From: Gammaproteobacteria bacterium
GTDB taxonomy: Bacteria > Pseudomonadota > Gammaproteobacteria > Steroidobacterales > Steroidobacteraceae
Length of the DNA stretch: 15,981 bases
Reading direction: 5' to 3'
Assembly: GCA_028293725.1 (NCBI GenBank)
Contig: JAQGOE010000357.1
Span: 1 to 15,981 of the forward strand
The position numbers and the translations under genes were made by a program. This document shows positions 1 to 7,159 of the stretch, one piece after another. Positions within the stretch are counted from its first letter, which is position 1, and each line of letters opens with the position of its first letter. The notes under the pieces were generated by a model. It was not told the DNA's origin. It searched no databases and worked only from the letters and a program-made list of their open reading frames with translations.

Positions 1-170
1 TCTACCAGAAGCTCTTCACGCAGATGTTCGATTACTTCAATAAGGGCTTCGGCCCGCCGGATGCTGCCGCTGCACGCCCGCTGAAGGACTATGAAGATGA
101 GCTCGGGGATGCCTCGGTATTCCTCGCCGGCGCTTACCGGAGCTTGCTGCAGGCGTACGTGCCGGACTGA
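1..170 (+). CDS. C-terminal fragment of an unrecognised protein
   Basis: This is the 3' end of a forward gene that enters from the left. The frame beginning at position 3 is open for 55 codons and ends at TGA 168-170. The peptide starts YQKLFTQMFDYFNKGFG and ends LLQAYVPD. It is rich in aromatic and acidic residues and looks like the last helices of a soluble globular protein; I see no membrane segment. Codon third positions are GC-rich like the neighbouring genes, which supports real coding. I do not recognise the family, and the visible part has no diagnostic motif. No clear hairpin plus T-run terminator follows the stop. The next forward reading frame (the PilZ remnant) begins about 240 bp later and need not belong to the same transcript. 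Confidence 0.6.
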   Translation, partial: YQKLFTQMFDYFNKGFGPPDAAAARPLKDYEDELGDASVFLAGAYRSLLQAYVPD

Positions 171-412
171 AAACCCGCCGAGCACGTCCGTTCGACGCTG
201 CAGTCTAGCCTTGGTTCGACCGGTTTGTTCGACGAGCGGCGACCAGCCTCCATGCTCATGATCGACGCGTCGGGCCGCCCTGGTTCGTTTACGGTAGCGT
301 CTGTGCCGACGCGTGACGACACGAAGGGTCAAAGTTGCCCGACAGCGCCGCCGCCAAAGTTGTTTTACGCTGTTCTCGGGGCACGCTCAGATGGTGAATG
401 CATGGCGGACTC
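171..412. other. Intergenic stretch with no convincing gene
   Basis: Between the leftmost gene and the PilZ remnant I see no convincing coding region. Short open frames exist on both strands but lack family-like sequence or good ribosome binding sites. The motif GTTCGAC occurs twice about 13 bp apart near 214-234, too little to call a repeat. No clear promoter pair or terminator was found. The last few bases (404-409, GGCGGA) resemble the degraded ribosome binding site of the PilZ remnant. Confidence 0.4.
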
Positions 413-541
413 GTGGAGCATCGCTGGGGGCAACGGATAACCACTGATCTTGCGATCAGTTCGGTCGCGCTGCCTGCGACGACCAGCTTCGGTCGAATGC
501 TCGACGTCAGCTCAACTCGCGCTTTCGTAATACCAGACTAA
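413..541 (+). pseudogene. Truncated PilZ-domain gene remnant
   Basis: Read from GTG 413, this encodes 42 residues starting VEHRWGQRITTD and ending VIPD before TAA 539-541. It aligns without gaps to the first 42 residues of the intact PilZ gene at 6616-6206, with about 22 identical positions. It keeps the RxxxR motif (RWGQR) that grips c-di-GMP. The second motif is DVSSTR where the intact copy has NVSTTG, so its closing glycine is lost. The beta-barrel strands after residue 42 are missing. DNA similarity extends upstream into the ribosome binding region (GGCGGACTC here, GGAGGGCTC there), so GTG 413 is the ancestral start; an in-frame ATG at 398 is also possible. The stop overlaps the stop codon of the converging gene at 538. 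I read it as a decayed paralogue; a functional 42-47-residue peptide is less likely. Confidence 0.7.
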
Positions 542-921
542 GCGTGCCCCTGCGTTCTCTGGCGTATCTCGAGCCGGGCAGGCGTGGAGATCTCGCGCAT
601 CGCGCTCCGCAATGAGATCTTCTCCATCGCTGTCGCAATCCGCTGAATCTCGCACTCCAACAGCTCGAATGCCATTGACATCTCGGGGGCCGGCTCCTTT
701 TCGCCGTTCGCGACACCCATGCCGATGCAACGGACGATGCCCAGCACGTTCAAAACGCTTAAACGTTGCTCCTCGATGGCCTCAGAGAGAGGCTGCTTCG
801 GCGCGGGCGCAACGAAGTCCATGGCGTACTTCACCCGTCTGGACGCGATTACCTCATTGCCGGATAGCCTCTCCTTCGAGTGTGCCGAGCGGTGCGTGGT
901 GGTAGTTTGATCCATGACCAT
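538..921 (-). CDS. Small conserved-looking protein of unknown function
   Basis: This encodes a 127-residue protein that I do not recognise. Residues 1-45 are polar and probably disordered (several Thr, Ser, Arg). Residues 45-105 look like two or three amphipathic helices, running from LSEAIEEQRLSVLNVL through MAFELLECEIQRIATAMEKI. There is no signal peptide, membrane span or enzyme motif. The first ATG (919-921) is preceded by AAAAGGA about 9 bases upstream, a good ribosome binding site; a second ATG at 913-915 is in frame. It lies 78 bp downstream of the GH130 gene on the same strand, so co-transcription is possible. Its TAG stop interlocks tail-to-tail with the stop of the PilZ remnant. The heptad-like helices suggest a small regulatory or structural protein, but no function can be assigned. 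Confidence 0.6.
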   Translation of the reverse strand: MVMDQTTTTHRSAHSKERLSGNEVIASRRVKYAMDFVAPAPKQPLSEAIEEQRLSVLNVLGIVRCIGMGVANGEKEPAPEMSMAFELLECEIQRIATAMEKISLRSAMREISTPARLEIRQRTQGHA

Positions 922-999
922 GAGTTTGTCCTTTTGAAAGTATCAAAGCGCTCGGTTGCCGATGGTGGAGCAGGGTGCCACCACGGGGCTGGTGCTTGA

Positions 1000-2295
1000 T
1001 TAGTTCCGCAGACTGTCCAGCAGTGCGGCGATCTTCATGGTCGCGACATTGCAGAACGTGTCCGAGACAGCGTATGGCAGGATGACACGTTCGTTATAGC
1101 GCATGCCACCGCACGTGTAGACAACATTGGGTACGTAGCCCTCGCGCTCGGACGGTTCTGGCTGCACCAGCGGCTCGCGCGAGCGGGCGAGTATCCTGGC
1201 GGGATTTTGTTTGTCGAGTAACACGGCACCGATCGAATATCGCCTTACGGGACCGACACCGTGAGTCAACAGCAGCCAGCCCTCATCGAGCTCGATCGGC
1301 GACCCGCAGTTGCCGATTTGCACGAACTCCCAGGGAAAGAGCGGCTTCAGGATGGCCTCACCGCCGTTCCAACGATACAGGTCGTCCGAGTAGAGGAGAT
1401 AGAGACTCTCGTTGTCCTGCCGCGCGATCATCGCGTACTTTCCGCCGATCTTGCGTGGAAACAGGGCCATGCCTTTGTTGCGAGCGGCATCGCCGCGCAG
1501 CGGTGACATACGGAATGTCGCGAAGTCACGAGTCTCGATCAGCTCCGACCGGATGCTCCTTCCCGTGTACGCCGTATAGGTGGCGTAAAAGGTTTTAATT
1601 CCCCCGTCGTCGAACTCCACGAAGCGCGCGTCCTCGACGCCGTTCGATTGAGATGGAAGTACGGGAAAGATGACGCGCTCGCTGATGTCCTGATCCGGAT
1701 TGAAGGTCAGCGCGACCCGTTCCGGGTCTGCCGCCGACAGGGCGCGTACTTTCGGCAGGGACGCAAGGCGCGCGGGTGGATCGACACTGACATTGCCGTC
1801 GGCCGCGACGAGACCCGAGCGGAACGTTAGAGAGGAAACATGTCCCTCGCCGACCGCACGCAGGCTGAGAATGAAACGCCGGCTACCCGCCGGCACGCCC
1901 GACTGATCGGGATGGGTCACGATGCTCGGATTGAACAGAGCTGCCGCTTCGAACGAATACTCGTGCAGAAAGTACGCGCCGACGAGCCGGCGCTGGTCCT
2001 GGGTGAAAGGCGTGTGTCTGGCGAAGGCGCCTTCCATCTCATCCGCGCGCGCCTCGAACGTCTCGAGGAGATTGCGGTGGCGCCCGAGAAAATTCTCCAG
2101 CACGTCCGACAGCACGCTGGCAACGGTCGCAGCGTCCAGTGCCATGACGCGATCGACGATATGCTTCGCGCGCGTCTTGTCGGTGGGATTGCGATCGGGC
2201 GGCTCGGTCGCAGGCTTGAATGGGCGTACGACGACCCGCGCCGGATCGGGGTGCAGATGAAGAGCTTGCCTGTTGAAGAATATATCTTGTGTCAA
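1000..2295 (-). CDS. Glycoside hydrolase family 130 protein (mannoside phosphorylase/hydrolase type)
   Basis: The 431-residue product has the five-bladed beta-propeller motifs of GH130, a family that cleaves beta-mannosides by phosphorolysis or hydrolysis. Diagnostic segments are VEDAR at 220-224, whose Asp aligns with the family's general acid; QIGNCGSP at 326-333; GWLLLTHGVGPV at 339-350, followed by IGAVLLD; GYVPNVVYTCG at 386-396; and LPYAVSD at 406-412. Residues 1-140 form an extra N-terminal region, helical at about 40-120, making it longer than the roughly 320-residue phosphorylases. Gln326 sits 19 residues before His345, where I recall phosphorylases having a phosphate-contacting Lys, so hydrolysis is possible; this rests on memory of the family. 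The start is TTG 2295, since no in-frame ATG or GTG lies between the upstream stop (2377-2379) and it. No signal peptide is seen, so it is probably cytoplasmic. It may act on exopolysaccharide or storage mannosides; the substrate is unknown. Confidence 0.85.
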   Translation of the reverse strand: MTQDIFFNRQALHLHPDPARVVVRPFKPATEPPDRNPTDKTRAKHIVDRVMALDAATVASVLSDVLENFLGRHRNLLETFEARADEMEGAFARHTPFTQDQRRLVGAYFLHEYSFEAAALFNPSIVTHPDQSGVPAGSRRFILSLRAVGEGHVSSLTFRSGLVAADGNVSVDPPARLASLPKVRALSAADPERVALTFNPDQDISERVIFPVLPSQSNGVEDARFVEFDDGGIKTFYATYTAYTGRSIRSELIETRDFATFRMSPLRGDAARNKGMALFPRKIGGKYAMIARQDNESLYLLYSDDLYRWNGGEAILKPLFPWEFVQIGNCGSPIELDEGWLLLTHGVGPVRRYSIGAVLLDKQNPARILARSREPLVQPEPSEREGYVPNVVYTCGGMRYNERVILPYAVSDTFCNVATMKIAALLDSLRN

Positions 2296-2445
2296 AATGC
2301 CTCGACCGTCGTCTGACGTGGCAATTAGTGGACTTGTTGGCGTAAAGCTCGTCGGTGAATCGGACGAGACCGCGCATCATGTCAGTGTCACTTAAATGGT
2401 GCCCGTGCGTGGCGCACAGCAATCGACTTATGATGACTTCGGAAA
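2296..2445. other. Intergenic gap with two small stem-loops
   Basis: This 150-bp gap separates the REC-histidine kinase from the GH130 gene on the reverse strand. It holds a short hairpin, GTGCG/CGCAC with a 3-base loop, at 2405-2417, close to the kinase stop codon. A second, CTCGTC/GACGAG with a 9-base loop, lies at 2348-2368. Neither is followed by a T-run on the reverse transcript, so neither is a convincing intrinsic terminator. No clear -35/-10 pair for the GH130 gene was found. Confidence 0.3.
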
Positions 2446-3633
2446 CTACGTACCGGCCTGCGCTAACTGTGCCGTCGCCCCGGTCGCGGGTAGGGTGAAC
2501 GTAAATGCCGCACCCTTACCAACCTGAGCCTCTGCGGTTATCGTCCCGCCGTGCCGCTCGATGATGCGTTGAACGATCGAGAGACCCACTCCGGTCCCTT
2601 CAAAGTCCTGCTCACCGTGGAGCCTGTGAAAAATAGCAAATAAGCGCGCCGCACTCGTCATGTCGAAGCCCGCGCCGTTGTCACGGACACAGTACGTAAG
2701 CTCGCCGTCCCGCTGCCAGCCGGTGATTTCGATCACGGCATTGGGAGTGCGGCGGGTGAATTTGAAGGCGTTGGACAGTAGATTGACGAGCGCCTGTTTG
2801 ATGAGCGAAGGATCCGCGGATGCATTCGGAAGCGTGGCGACCCGCAGGTCGATTTCCCGATGCAGCTCGCCTGCCCGCAGCGGATTGACGATGCTCCAGA
2901 CCAGGTGCGTCATGTCGATAGCCTCCTTCGTCAGGGGCTGATGGCCCAGGCGGGAGAACTGCAGGAGATCTGCCGTGAGGCGCAGGAGCTGGTGCCCCCC
3001 GTTATAGATATCGCCGAGATAATCCTTCTGGTTCGCGTTCAGGGAGCCGGGTTTCTCGCTGAGCAGCAGCTCGGCGAACCCGATCATCCCATTGAGGGGT
3101 TGGCGCAGATCGTGCGACACTGAATGTGTGAAGGCCTGCAGTTCGCGGTTCGCGATCTGTAACTCACGGTTCTTCGCCTCGAGCTCCTCCGTTCGAAGCG
3201 TTACCTGCAGTGCCAGTGCGGCATTCTCTTGGCGCAACTTACGCACTGCCAGTGCTCGCGATAACACTGGCATGATGACGGATAAATTGAACGGTTTGAG
3301 GATGAAGTCCAAGGCTCCCGCCTGCATGGCCTCCACTGCTGTGTCGATCGTGCCGTGGCCGGTCATGACAACGCTCACGAGGTCGTTGTCGAGCTCCAGC
3401 GCGGCGCGCACAAGTGCGATTCCGTCCATCGTCGGCATCATCAGATCGGTGATGAGTACGTCGAAACGCTGCGACGGATGGGACGCGGACTCACTCAAAG
3501 CGGTGAGGGCTGCCGCGCCTGAGCCGACTCCGGTCGTTGCGTAACCTTTGGCTTTCAACAGTCCGCACAAGGCCGTCACGAGCCCGCTCTCATCGTCGAC
3601 TATTAGAAGCCGCGCGAGTGGCAGACCGCTCAT
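2446..3633 (-). CDS. Receiver-histidine kinase (REC-HisKA-HATPase)
   Basis: This 395-residue soluble signalling protein has the receiver first and the kinase second. The REC domain (about 7-128) shows acidic Asp13-Asp14, phospho-acceptor Asp63 (ITDLMMP), Thr91 and Lys113. A coiled coil (about 133-168, repeating NREL) leads to the dimerisation domain with phospho-His174 in SHDLRQPLN. The ATPase domain follows, with N-box Asn284/Asn288 (VNLLSNAFKF), G1 DNGAGF (318-323) and G2 GTGVGL (346-351). All motifs look intact. The HDLRQPL box is the type found in phytochrome-like kinases. Its ATG overlaps the stop of the hybrid kinase gene by 4 bases (ATGA), so the two are probably translationally coupled. 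A receiver at the N-terminus suggests that it is switched by phosphate from another kinase, plausibly the neighbouring hybrid kinase, and then autophosphorylates. The ordering of the cascade is inference. Confidence 0.93.
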   Translation of the reverse strand: MSGLPLARLLIVDDESGLVTALCGLLKAKGYATTGVGSGAAALTALSESASHPSQRFDVLITDLMMPTMDGIALVRAALELDNDLVSVVMTGHGTIDTAVEAMQAGALDFILKPFNLSVIMPVLSRALAVRKLRQENAALALQVTLRTEELEAKNRELQIANRELQAFTHSVSHDLRQPLNGMIGFAELLLSEKPGSLNANQKDYLGDIYNGGHQLLRLTADLLQFSRLGHQPLTKEAIDMTHLVWSIVNPLRAGELHREIDLRVATLPNASADPSLIKQALVNLLSNAFKFTRRTPNAVIEITGWQRDGELTYCVRDNGAGFDMTSAARLFAIFHRLHGEQDFEGTGVGLSIVQRIIERHGGTITAEAQVGKGAAFTFTLPATGATAQLAQAGT

Positions 3634-6170
3634 GTCGCCGATCCGCTCGTGACTTCGGCCAGTGCGGCTCGCAGCGCGGCAAGCTTTGGCGGCTTGCCGA
3701 GCACGCGATCGACATGAGGTGGTAAATCCTTGTCCGCCAGCAGGCGGTGGCCCCAGCCGGTCAACATGATCACCGGAACATCGGGCGCTCCTGATTTAAT
3801 CGCGACGGCCACAGTGCGGCCATCGACATGCGGCATGCCGAGGTCAGTGATGACAACATCGAAGGGCTCGGCGCGAGCGCTCGCAGCGCGAAATGCGCGA
3901 ATTCCACTCTCGCCCCCGCCGGCAATCACTACGGAGTGTCCATCCTGTTCGAGAATCTCGCGCAGAGACTTTAGAATGATGGGGTCGTCATCAATGACGA
4001 GAATGCGAGAGGGCTGTGCCGGCCGCAACTCCGGGAGTGTGTCGGCTGCGATGCCGGTGCGGACGGACGCGATCCGAAAAATGAGTCGCATGGTCGTACC
4101 CAATCCCGGCTGGCTTTCGACCTGGAGTTCGCCGCCGTGGCGCTCGACCATGCCGTAGACCATGGCGAGACCAAGCCCGGTGCCACGCTCGCCCTTGGTC
4201 GTGAAGAAGAGTTCGAGGCAGCGGCTCCGCGTCGCCTCATCCATGCCCGTCCCTGTATCAATGACTTCCACCTGCGCCCGGTGAGAGTCGATCACGCGTG
4301 AGCGAAAAGTGAGCCGACCACCGCTCGGCATTGCATCGACGGCGTTCAACACGAGGTTGGTGAAGGCGTCACGCAGATCACTTTCCTGCCCGAGAATGTC
4401 CGGCAGTTCCGCGGCGAGAAAGGTCTCGACCTGCACCACGACGCCCGACTCCTGCGGTATTGTGCTCCACCGCGCACGCGTGAACTCGATGACCTGCTCG
4501 ATGACCCGATTGAGATTGACGGGCGCATACCTACTGCGCGAGTCACGCTGAATGTAGAACTCCTTCATTCTGGCAACGGTATGTGCGACACCTTCGATCG
4601 CACTCTGGATGATCAGCAGGCGGTCGCGCGCCTCGCTGCTTAGACCCGAGTCGCGCTCCAAAAGAGACTCGGTGTATAGAGCAGCCGGTGAGAGGGCGTT
4701 GTTGATGTCGTGCGCGATACCGCTGGCCATCTGACCGAGCACTCGCAGCTTTTCCTGACGCACCACCGCGTCCTGTGTCTGGCGCAAGTCCTCGTAAGCG
4801 ATCTGCAGAGCGCTATGGAGTCGCGACTGAAGTACCGCCAACCCCACATGTTCACTTAATTGCTGCAGAAATTCACACTCGCCACTGCTGAAACTGCGCG
4901 CCTGCCGACGAGCGGCGATGAGAACGCCAAAGACCTTGCTTTCCACCAGTAGCGGCGCGGCCACCAGCGCCCCCAGGCCAGCGGTGAATAGCTTTTGGGG
5001 AAACGGGAATGGCACCTCCTGCAGGCAGGGTTCGTGCACCAGTTCACCACCAACACAACGCGACAAGCCGTTGTGGCCGATCTCAATACGACTGTGCTCC
5101 GCGATGCCGAGGGTGGTCGCAATCTCGAGAGTGTGTCCGCCCAACCGGGTCACTGTCAGATGAGTATCAGGCGCCTCATACAGGCAGATGCAGCCGAAGT
5201 CGATCGGTAGCTGTTCTTCCAGCGTCTTGACCACGACCTGGAAAATGCTGGCGAGATCGTGGCGCTCGGCGATCGCGCGGGTTATGCCATTCAACAGGTG
5301 CAACCGCGCGAGCTGTGCGGCCAGCCTCAGTTGCGCTTGCTTTCGTTCAGTCACGTCGCGCGCGATCGCCGAGGCCCCGACGATTTTACCGTCGCTGTCT
5401 GCGATCAGCGAGACGGTGGCGGAGATGTCGACCAGCGTGCCATCTTTGCGAACGCGCACGGTTTCGAAACTGGGGACCGGCTCGCCGCGGCTGATGCGCT
5501 CGAGAATTTCCGTTTCCTCGGCCAGGTGATCCGGCGGAAACAGGATCGTCGCCGGGCGCCCGATCGCCTCCGCTTCCGTGTAGCCGAAGATCTGTGTGGC
5601 GCCGCGGTTCCAGCTGTTGATGATGCCCCCCGTCGTTTTGCCGATAATGGCGTCGGCGGAGAACTCCACGATCGCCGCCAATCGACTTTGCGCGGCTTCA
5701 GAGCGCAGCGCCTCGTTGGCAACGCGCAATTCGACTGCGGTGCGCTTGTGTTCGGCGACTTCCTTTTCCAAGGCGGCATGGGCGGTGCGCAACGTAGCCG
5801 GGCTCGGCAAGCTCAGCGCGGCCGGAATCAGTCTTACCAGCAGAATTGCGGTCGGAACCGAGGCCAGCGCCGTGAGCGCCTTGAGGCCGCCGCTCAGCCA
5901 GTAAAGTGGACGCCAGATGACCACGATTTCCATCAGGTGCGTCAGGCCGCAGGCCACAATGAAAACGGCGAAACAGACGTACATCCAGTCGAATTCAAGA
6001 TCACGGCGGCGCCGGACAAAGTAGAGCAGCGTGAACGGAATGGAGAAGTAGGACAAAGTGATCAGGAGGTCGGATGTGACATGCAGCCCGAGGACCCCCG
6101 GTTGCCAGAGGTAGCACATCCCGTGCGGCATGAATCCGTCGCTGGTGAATATTTGCACTGCGCGAAACAT
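3630..6170 (-). CDS. Hybrid histidine kinase with ethylene-receptor-like membrane domain
   Basis: This 846-residue membrane sensor kinase begins with three membrane helices (about 28-52, 62-86, 94-116) matching the ethylene-binding domain of plant ETR1. The ETR1 residues needed for binding appear at a constant offset of nine: Asp34, Tyr41, Ile44, Pro45, Ile71, and the copper ligands Cys74 and His78 (CGLTH). Then come a coiled coil (130-160), PAS (about 160-278, ending RDVTERK), GAF (about 300-450), and HisKA with His487 (AHDINNALSP). The ATPase has N-box Asn605/Asn609, G1 DTGTGM (638-643) and G2 GTGLGL (663-668). A C-terminal receiver (about 722-838) has Asp727-729, Asp776, Thr804 and Lys826. 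All catalytic residues are present. GGAAGG lies 4 bases before the ATG. The terminal receiver implies onward transfer through an Hpt protein, and one is encoded two genes upstream. Ligand specificity is inferred, not shown. Confidence 0.92.
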   Translation of the reverse strand: MFRAVQIFTSDGFMPHGMCYLWQPGVLGLHVTSDLLITLSYFSIPFTLLYFVRRRRDLEFDWMYVCFAVFIVACGLTHLMEIVVIWRPLYWLSGGLKALTALASVPTAILLVRLIPAALSLPSPATLRTAHAALEKEVAEHKRTAVELRVANEALRSEAAQSRLAAIVEFSADAIIGKTTGGIINSWNRGATQIFGYTEAEAIGRPATILFPPDHLAEETEILERISRGEPVPSFETVRVRKDGTLVDISATVSLIADSDGKIVGASAIARDVTERKQAQLRLAAQLARLHLLNGITRAIAERHDLASIFQVVVKTLEEQLPIDFGCICLYEAPDTHLTVTRLGGHTLEIATTLGIAEHSRIEIGHNGLSRCVGGELVHEPCLQEVPFPFPQKLFTAGLGALVAAPLLVESKVFGVLIAARRQARSFSSGECEFLQQLSEHVGLAVLQSRLHSALQIAYEDLRQTQDAVVRQEKLRVLGQMASGIAHDINNALSPAALYTESLLERDSGLSSEARDRLLIIQSAIEGVAHTVARMKEFYIQRDSRSRYAPVNLNRVIEQVIEFTRARWSTIPQESGVVVQVETFLAAELPDILGQESDLRDAFTNLVLNAVDAMPSGGRLTFRSRVIDSHRAQVEVIDTGTGMDEATRSRCLELFFTTKGERGTGLGLAMVYGMVERHGGELQVESQPGLGTTMRLIFRIASVRTGIAADTLPELRPAQPSRILVIDDDPIILKSLREILEQDGHSVVIAGGGESGIRAFRAASARAEPFDVVITDLGMPHVDGRTVAVAIKSGAPDVPVIMLTGWGHRLLADKDLPPHVDRVLGKPPKLAALRAALAEVTSGSAT

Positions 6171-6205
6171 GACGCCTTCCCATGGTGTTGGATCGGAGCG
6201 CGACT

Positions 6206-6616
6206 CTACTCCGACGACCGTCGCCGCTGGAATTTTTCGACCCGCGACTTCCGCGCCGCGAGCTGATACTTACGTGGGGTTACCGCGCGATTGTGGTTCT
6301 GCCGCGGAGAGTCGTCACGTAACGCGGCTAGCAGCTGCAGAACCGCATCCGAGTCGGCGTCGCACCATTCGATTCCGATCTCGCTTGCGCCGTGACGAAC
6401 GACGCAGCCCATGAGCCGACCGATCGGTCCGAGGTAGGACAGGGTGCCGGCCGTCTTGAGATAGACTAGCGAGAGTAGGGGCAAAGGCAGTCTGGTCTGG
6501 ACCAAGGCGCCCGTTGTACTCACGTTGAGGATGCGTCCGACACCTATTGCTGCCCGCAATCCGACGAGGCTAACCGGCACGTCCGTAACAATTCGTTGGC
6601 CCCAGCGATGCTCCAT
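6206..6616 (-). CDS. PilZ-domain c-di-GMP receptor
   Basis: This is a 136-residue single-domain PilZ protein. Both c-di-GMP-binding motifs are visible: RxxxR as R4-WGQ-R8, and [D/N]xSxxG as N31-VSTT-G36. The following strands (about 39-85, ending EIGIEWCD) match the rest of the PilZ barrel. After residue 100 comes a basic tail ending KFQRRRSSE that is not part of the usual domain and may contact nucleic acid, membrane or a partner. It is preceded by a near-perfect AGGAGG ribosome binding site. It sits between the Hpt gene (54 bp upstream) and the hybrid kinase (35 bp downstream), within a run containing a c-di-GMP phosphodiesterase, so it is probably a local effector that reads c-di-GMP. A partial second copy survives at 413-541. 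Confidence 0.9.
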   Translation of the reverse strand: MEHRWGQRIVTDVPVSLVGLRAAIGVGRILNVSTTGALVQTRLPLPLLSLVYLKTAGTLSYLGPIGRLMGCVVRHGASEIGIEWCDADSDAVLQLLAALRDDSPRQNHNRAVTPRKYQLAARKSRVEKFQRRRSSE

Positions 6617-6620
6617 GAGC

Positions 6621-6626
6621 CCTCCT
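6621..6626 (-). promoter_or_regulatory. Strong ribosome binding site of the PilZ gene
   Basis: AGGAGG on the reverse strand lies 4 bases before ATG 6616 and fixes the PilZ start. The same segment, in altered form, lies before the PilZ remnant at 413, which shows that the two genes share ancestry beyond the coding region. Confidence 0.75.
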
Positions 6627-6670
6627 GCGAAAATGCCGAACGAATGACCTGTGAGGCAGGCGCCACTGGG

Positions 6671-7147
6671 CTAGCGACGCTTTGCGGGCCGATACCGCGT
6701 ATTTCGCGGGCCGCCACCGGTTCGTTGCGCGGCTTCGCTCAGGTGCATGATGGGTTTGAAGTCCACAGCCGTGGCCAGGCTGCCCCCGCACGCCATCGCC
6801 ATTAGCTCGATGAGCTCCTCGAGCGCCGACCAGACCGGCCCGTCCGCGTAATCCGAACGCTTGTCGCAAGCGGCGGTTGCCGCTCGTTCGAGAGCGTACG
6901 CGGCACTCCCGAGCTCGGAAGCTTCGAATATCGCGGCCGCGCCTCGAACTCGGTGCGCAAGCCCTTGCAGCGCCTTGAAGATACCGGCCGGATGCCCTTC
7001 AATACGAGACAGTGAAGTGGCGAGTGTCGTCAAGCGCATTCGGTCGCAGCGCAGCCGGGCATAGAAAGTTGTTCGAATGCGATCGAATTCGTTAACCATT
7101 GCAGCCGGTGCTGAGGCGGTCTTTCCGTGGTTGTCAATTGGCTTCAT
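6671..7147 (-). CDS. Hpt-domain phosphotransfer protein
   Basis: This encodes a 158-residue protein whose middle part is a histidine phosphotransfer (Hpt) four-helix domain. The phospho-acceptor is His65 in LAHRVRGAAAIF, the family's H-x-[LV]-[KR]-G-[AS] box, followed by a helix ELGSAAYALERA (78-89). Residues 1-20 and 130-158 are polar and unstructured; the tail is basic. There is no kinase or receiver domain, so it should act as a free cytoplasmic shuttle between receiver domains. The start ATG is only 9 bp after the REC-GGDEF-EAL gene, and its ribosome binding site overlaps that gene's stop, which points to co-translation. Likely partners are the C-terminal receiver of the hybrid kinase (6170-3630) as donor and one of the local receivers as acceptor; this pairing is inferred from proximity. 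Confidence 0.85.
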   Translation of the reverse strand: MKPIDNHGKTASAPAAMVNEFDRIRTTFYARLRCDRMRLTTLATSLSRIEGHPAGIFKALQGLAHRVRGAAAIFEASELGSAAYALERAATAACDKRSDYADGPVWSALEELIELMAMACGGSLATAVDFKPIMHLSEAAQRTGGGPRNTRYRPAKRR

Positions 7148-7153
7148 TGCTGG

Positions 7154-7159
7154 CTCCTA
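7154..7159 (-). promoter_or_regulatory. Ribosome binding site overlapping an upstream stop codon
   Basis: On the reverse strand the sequence TAGGAG contains the TAG stop of the REC-GGDEF-EAL gene and the AGGAG ribosome binding site for the Hpt gene, whose ATG follows 6 bases later. Such an overlap supports coupled translation of the phosphodiesterase and the Hpt protein. Confidence 0.6.

Noticed and set aside
225..440. Forward 71-codon open frame before the PilZ remnant
   Set aside because: Unstructured composition and no family resemblance; it overlaps the better supported PilZ remnant in another frame.
963..983. Hairpin TGGTGG/CCACCA between the GH130 gene and the small reverse gene
   Set aside because: A 6-bp stem with a 9-base loop and no T-run on either strand; not supportable as a terminator.
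2405..2417. Stem-loop after the REC-histidine kinase stop as an intrinsic terminator
   Set aside because: The 5-bp stem is followed on the reverse transcript by GGGCACC, not a T-run. Kept only as part of the gap description.
2296..2422. N-terminal extension or separate small reverse gene (starting MLCATHGHHL) upstream of the GH130 gene
   Set aside because: It is in a different frame from the GH130 gene and runs into it out of frame; no family-like sequence and no clear ribosome binding site.
5259..6266. Long forward open frame of 335 codons opposite the hybrid kinase
   Set aside because: It is antisense to a gene with complete kinase motifs; its length reflects high GC content and its translation looks like low-complexity Arg/Gln-rich shadow.
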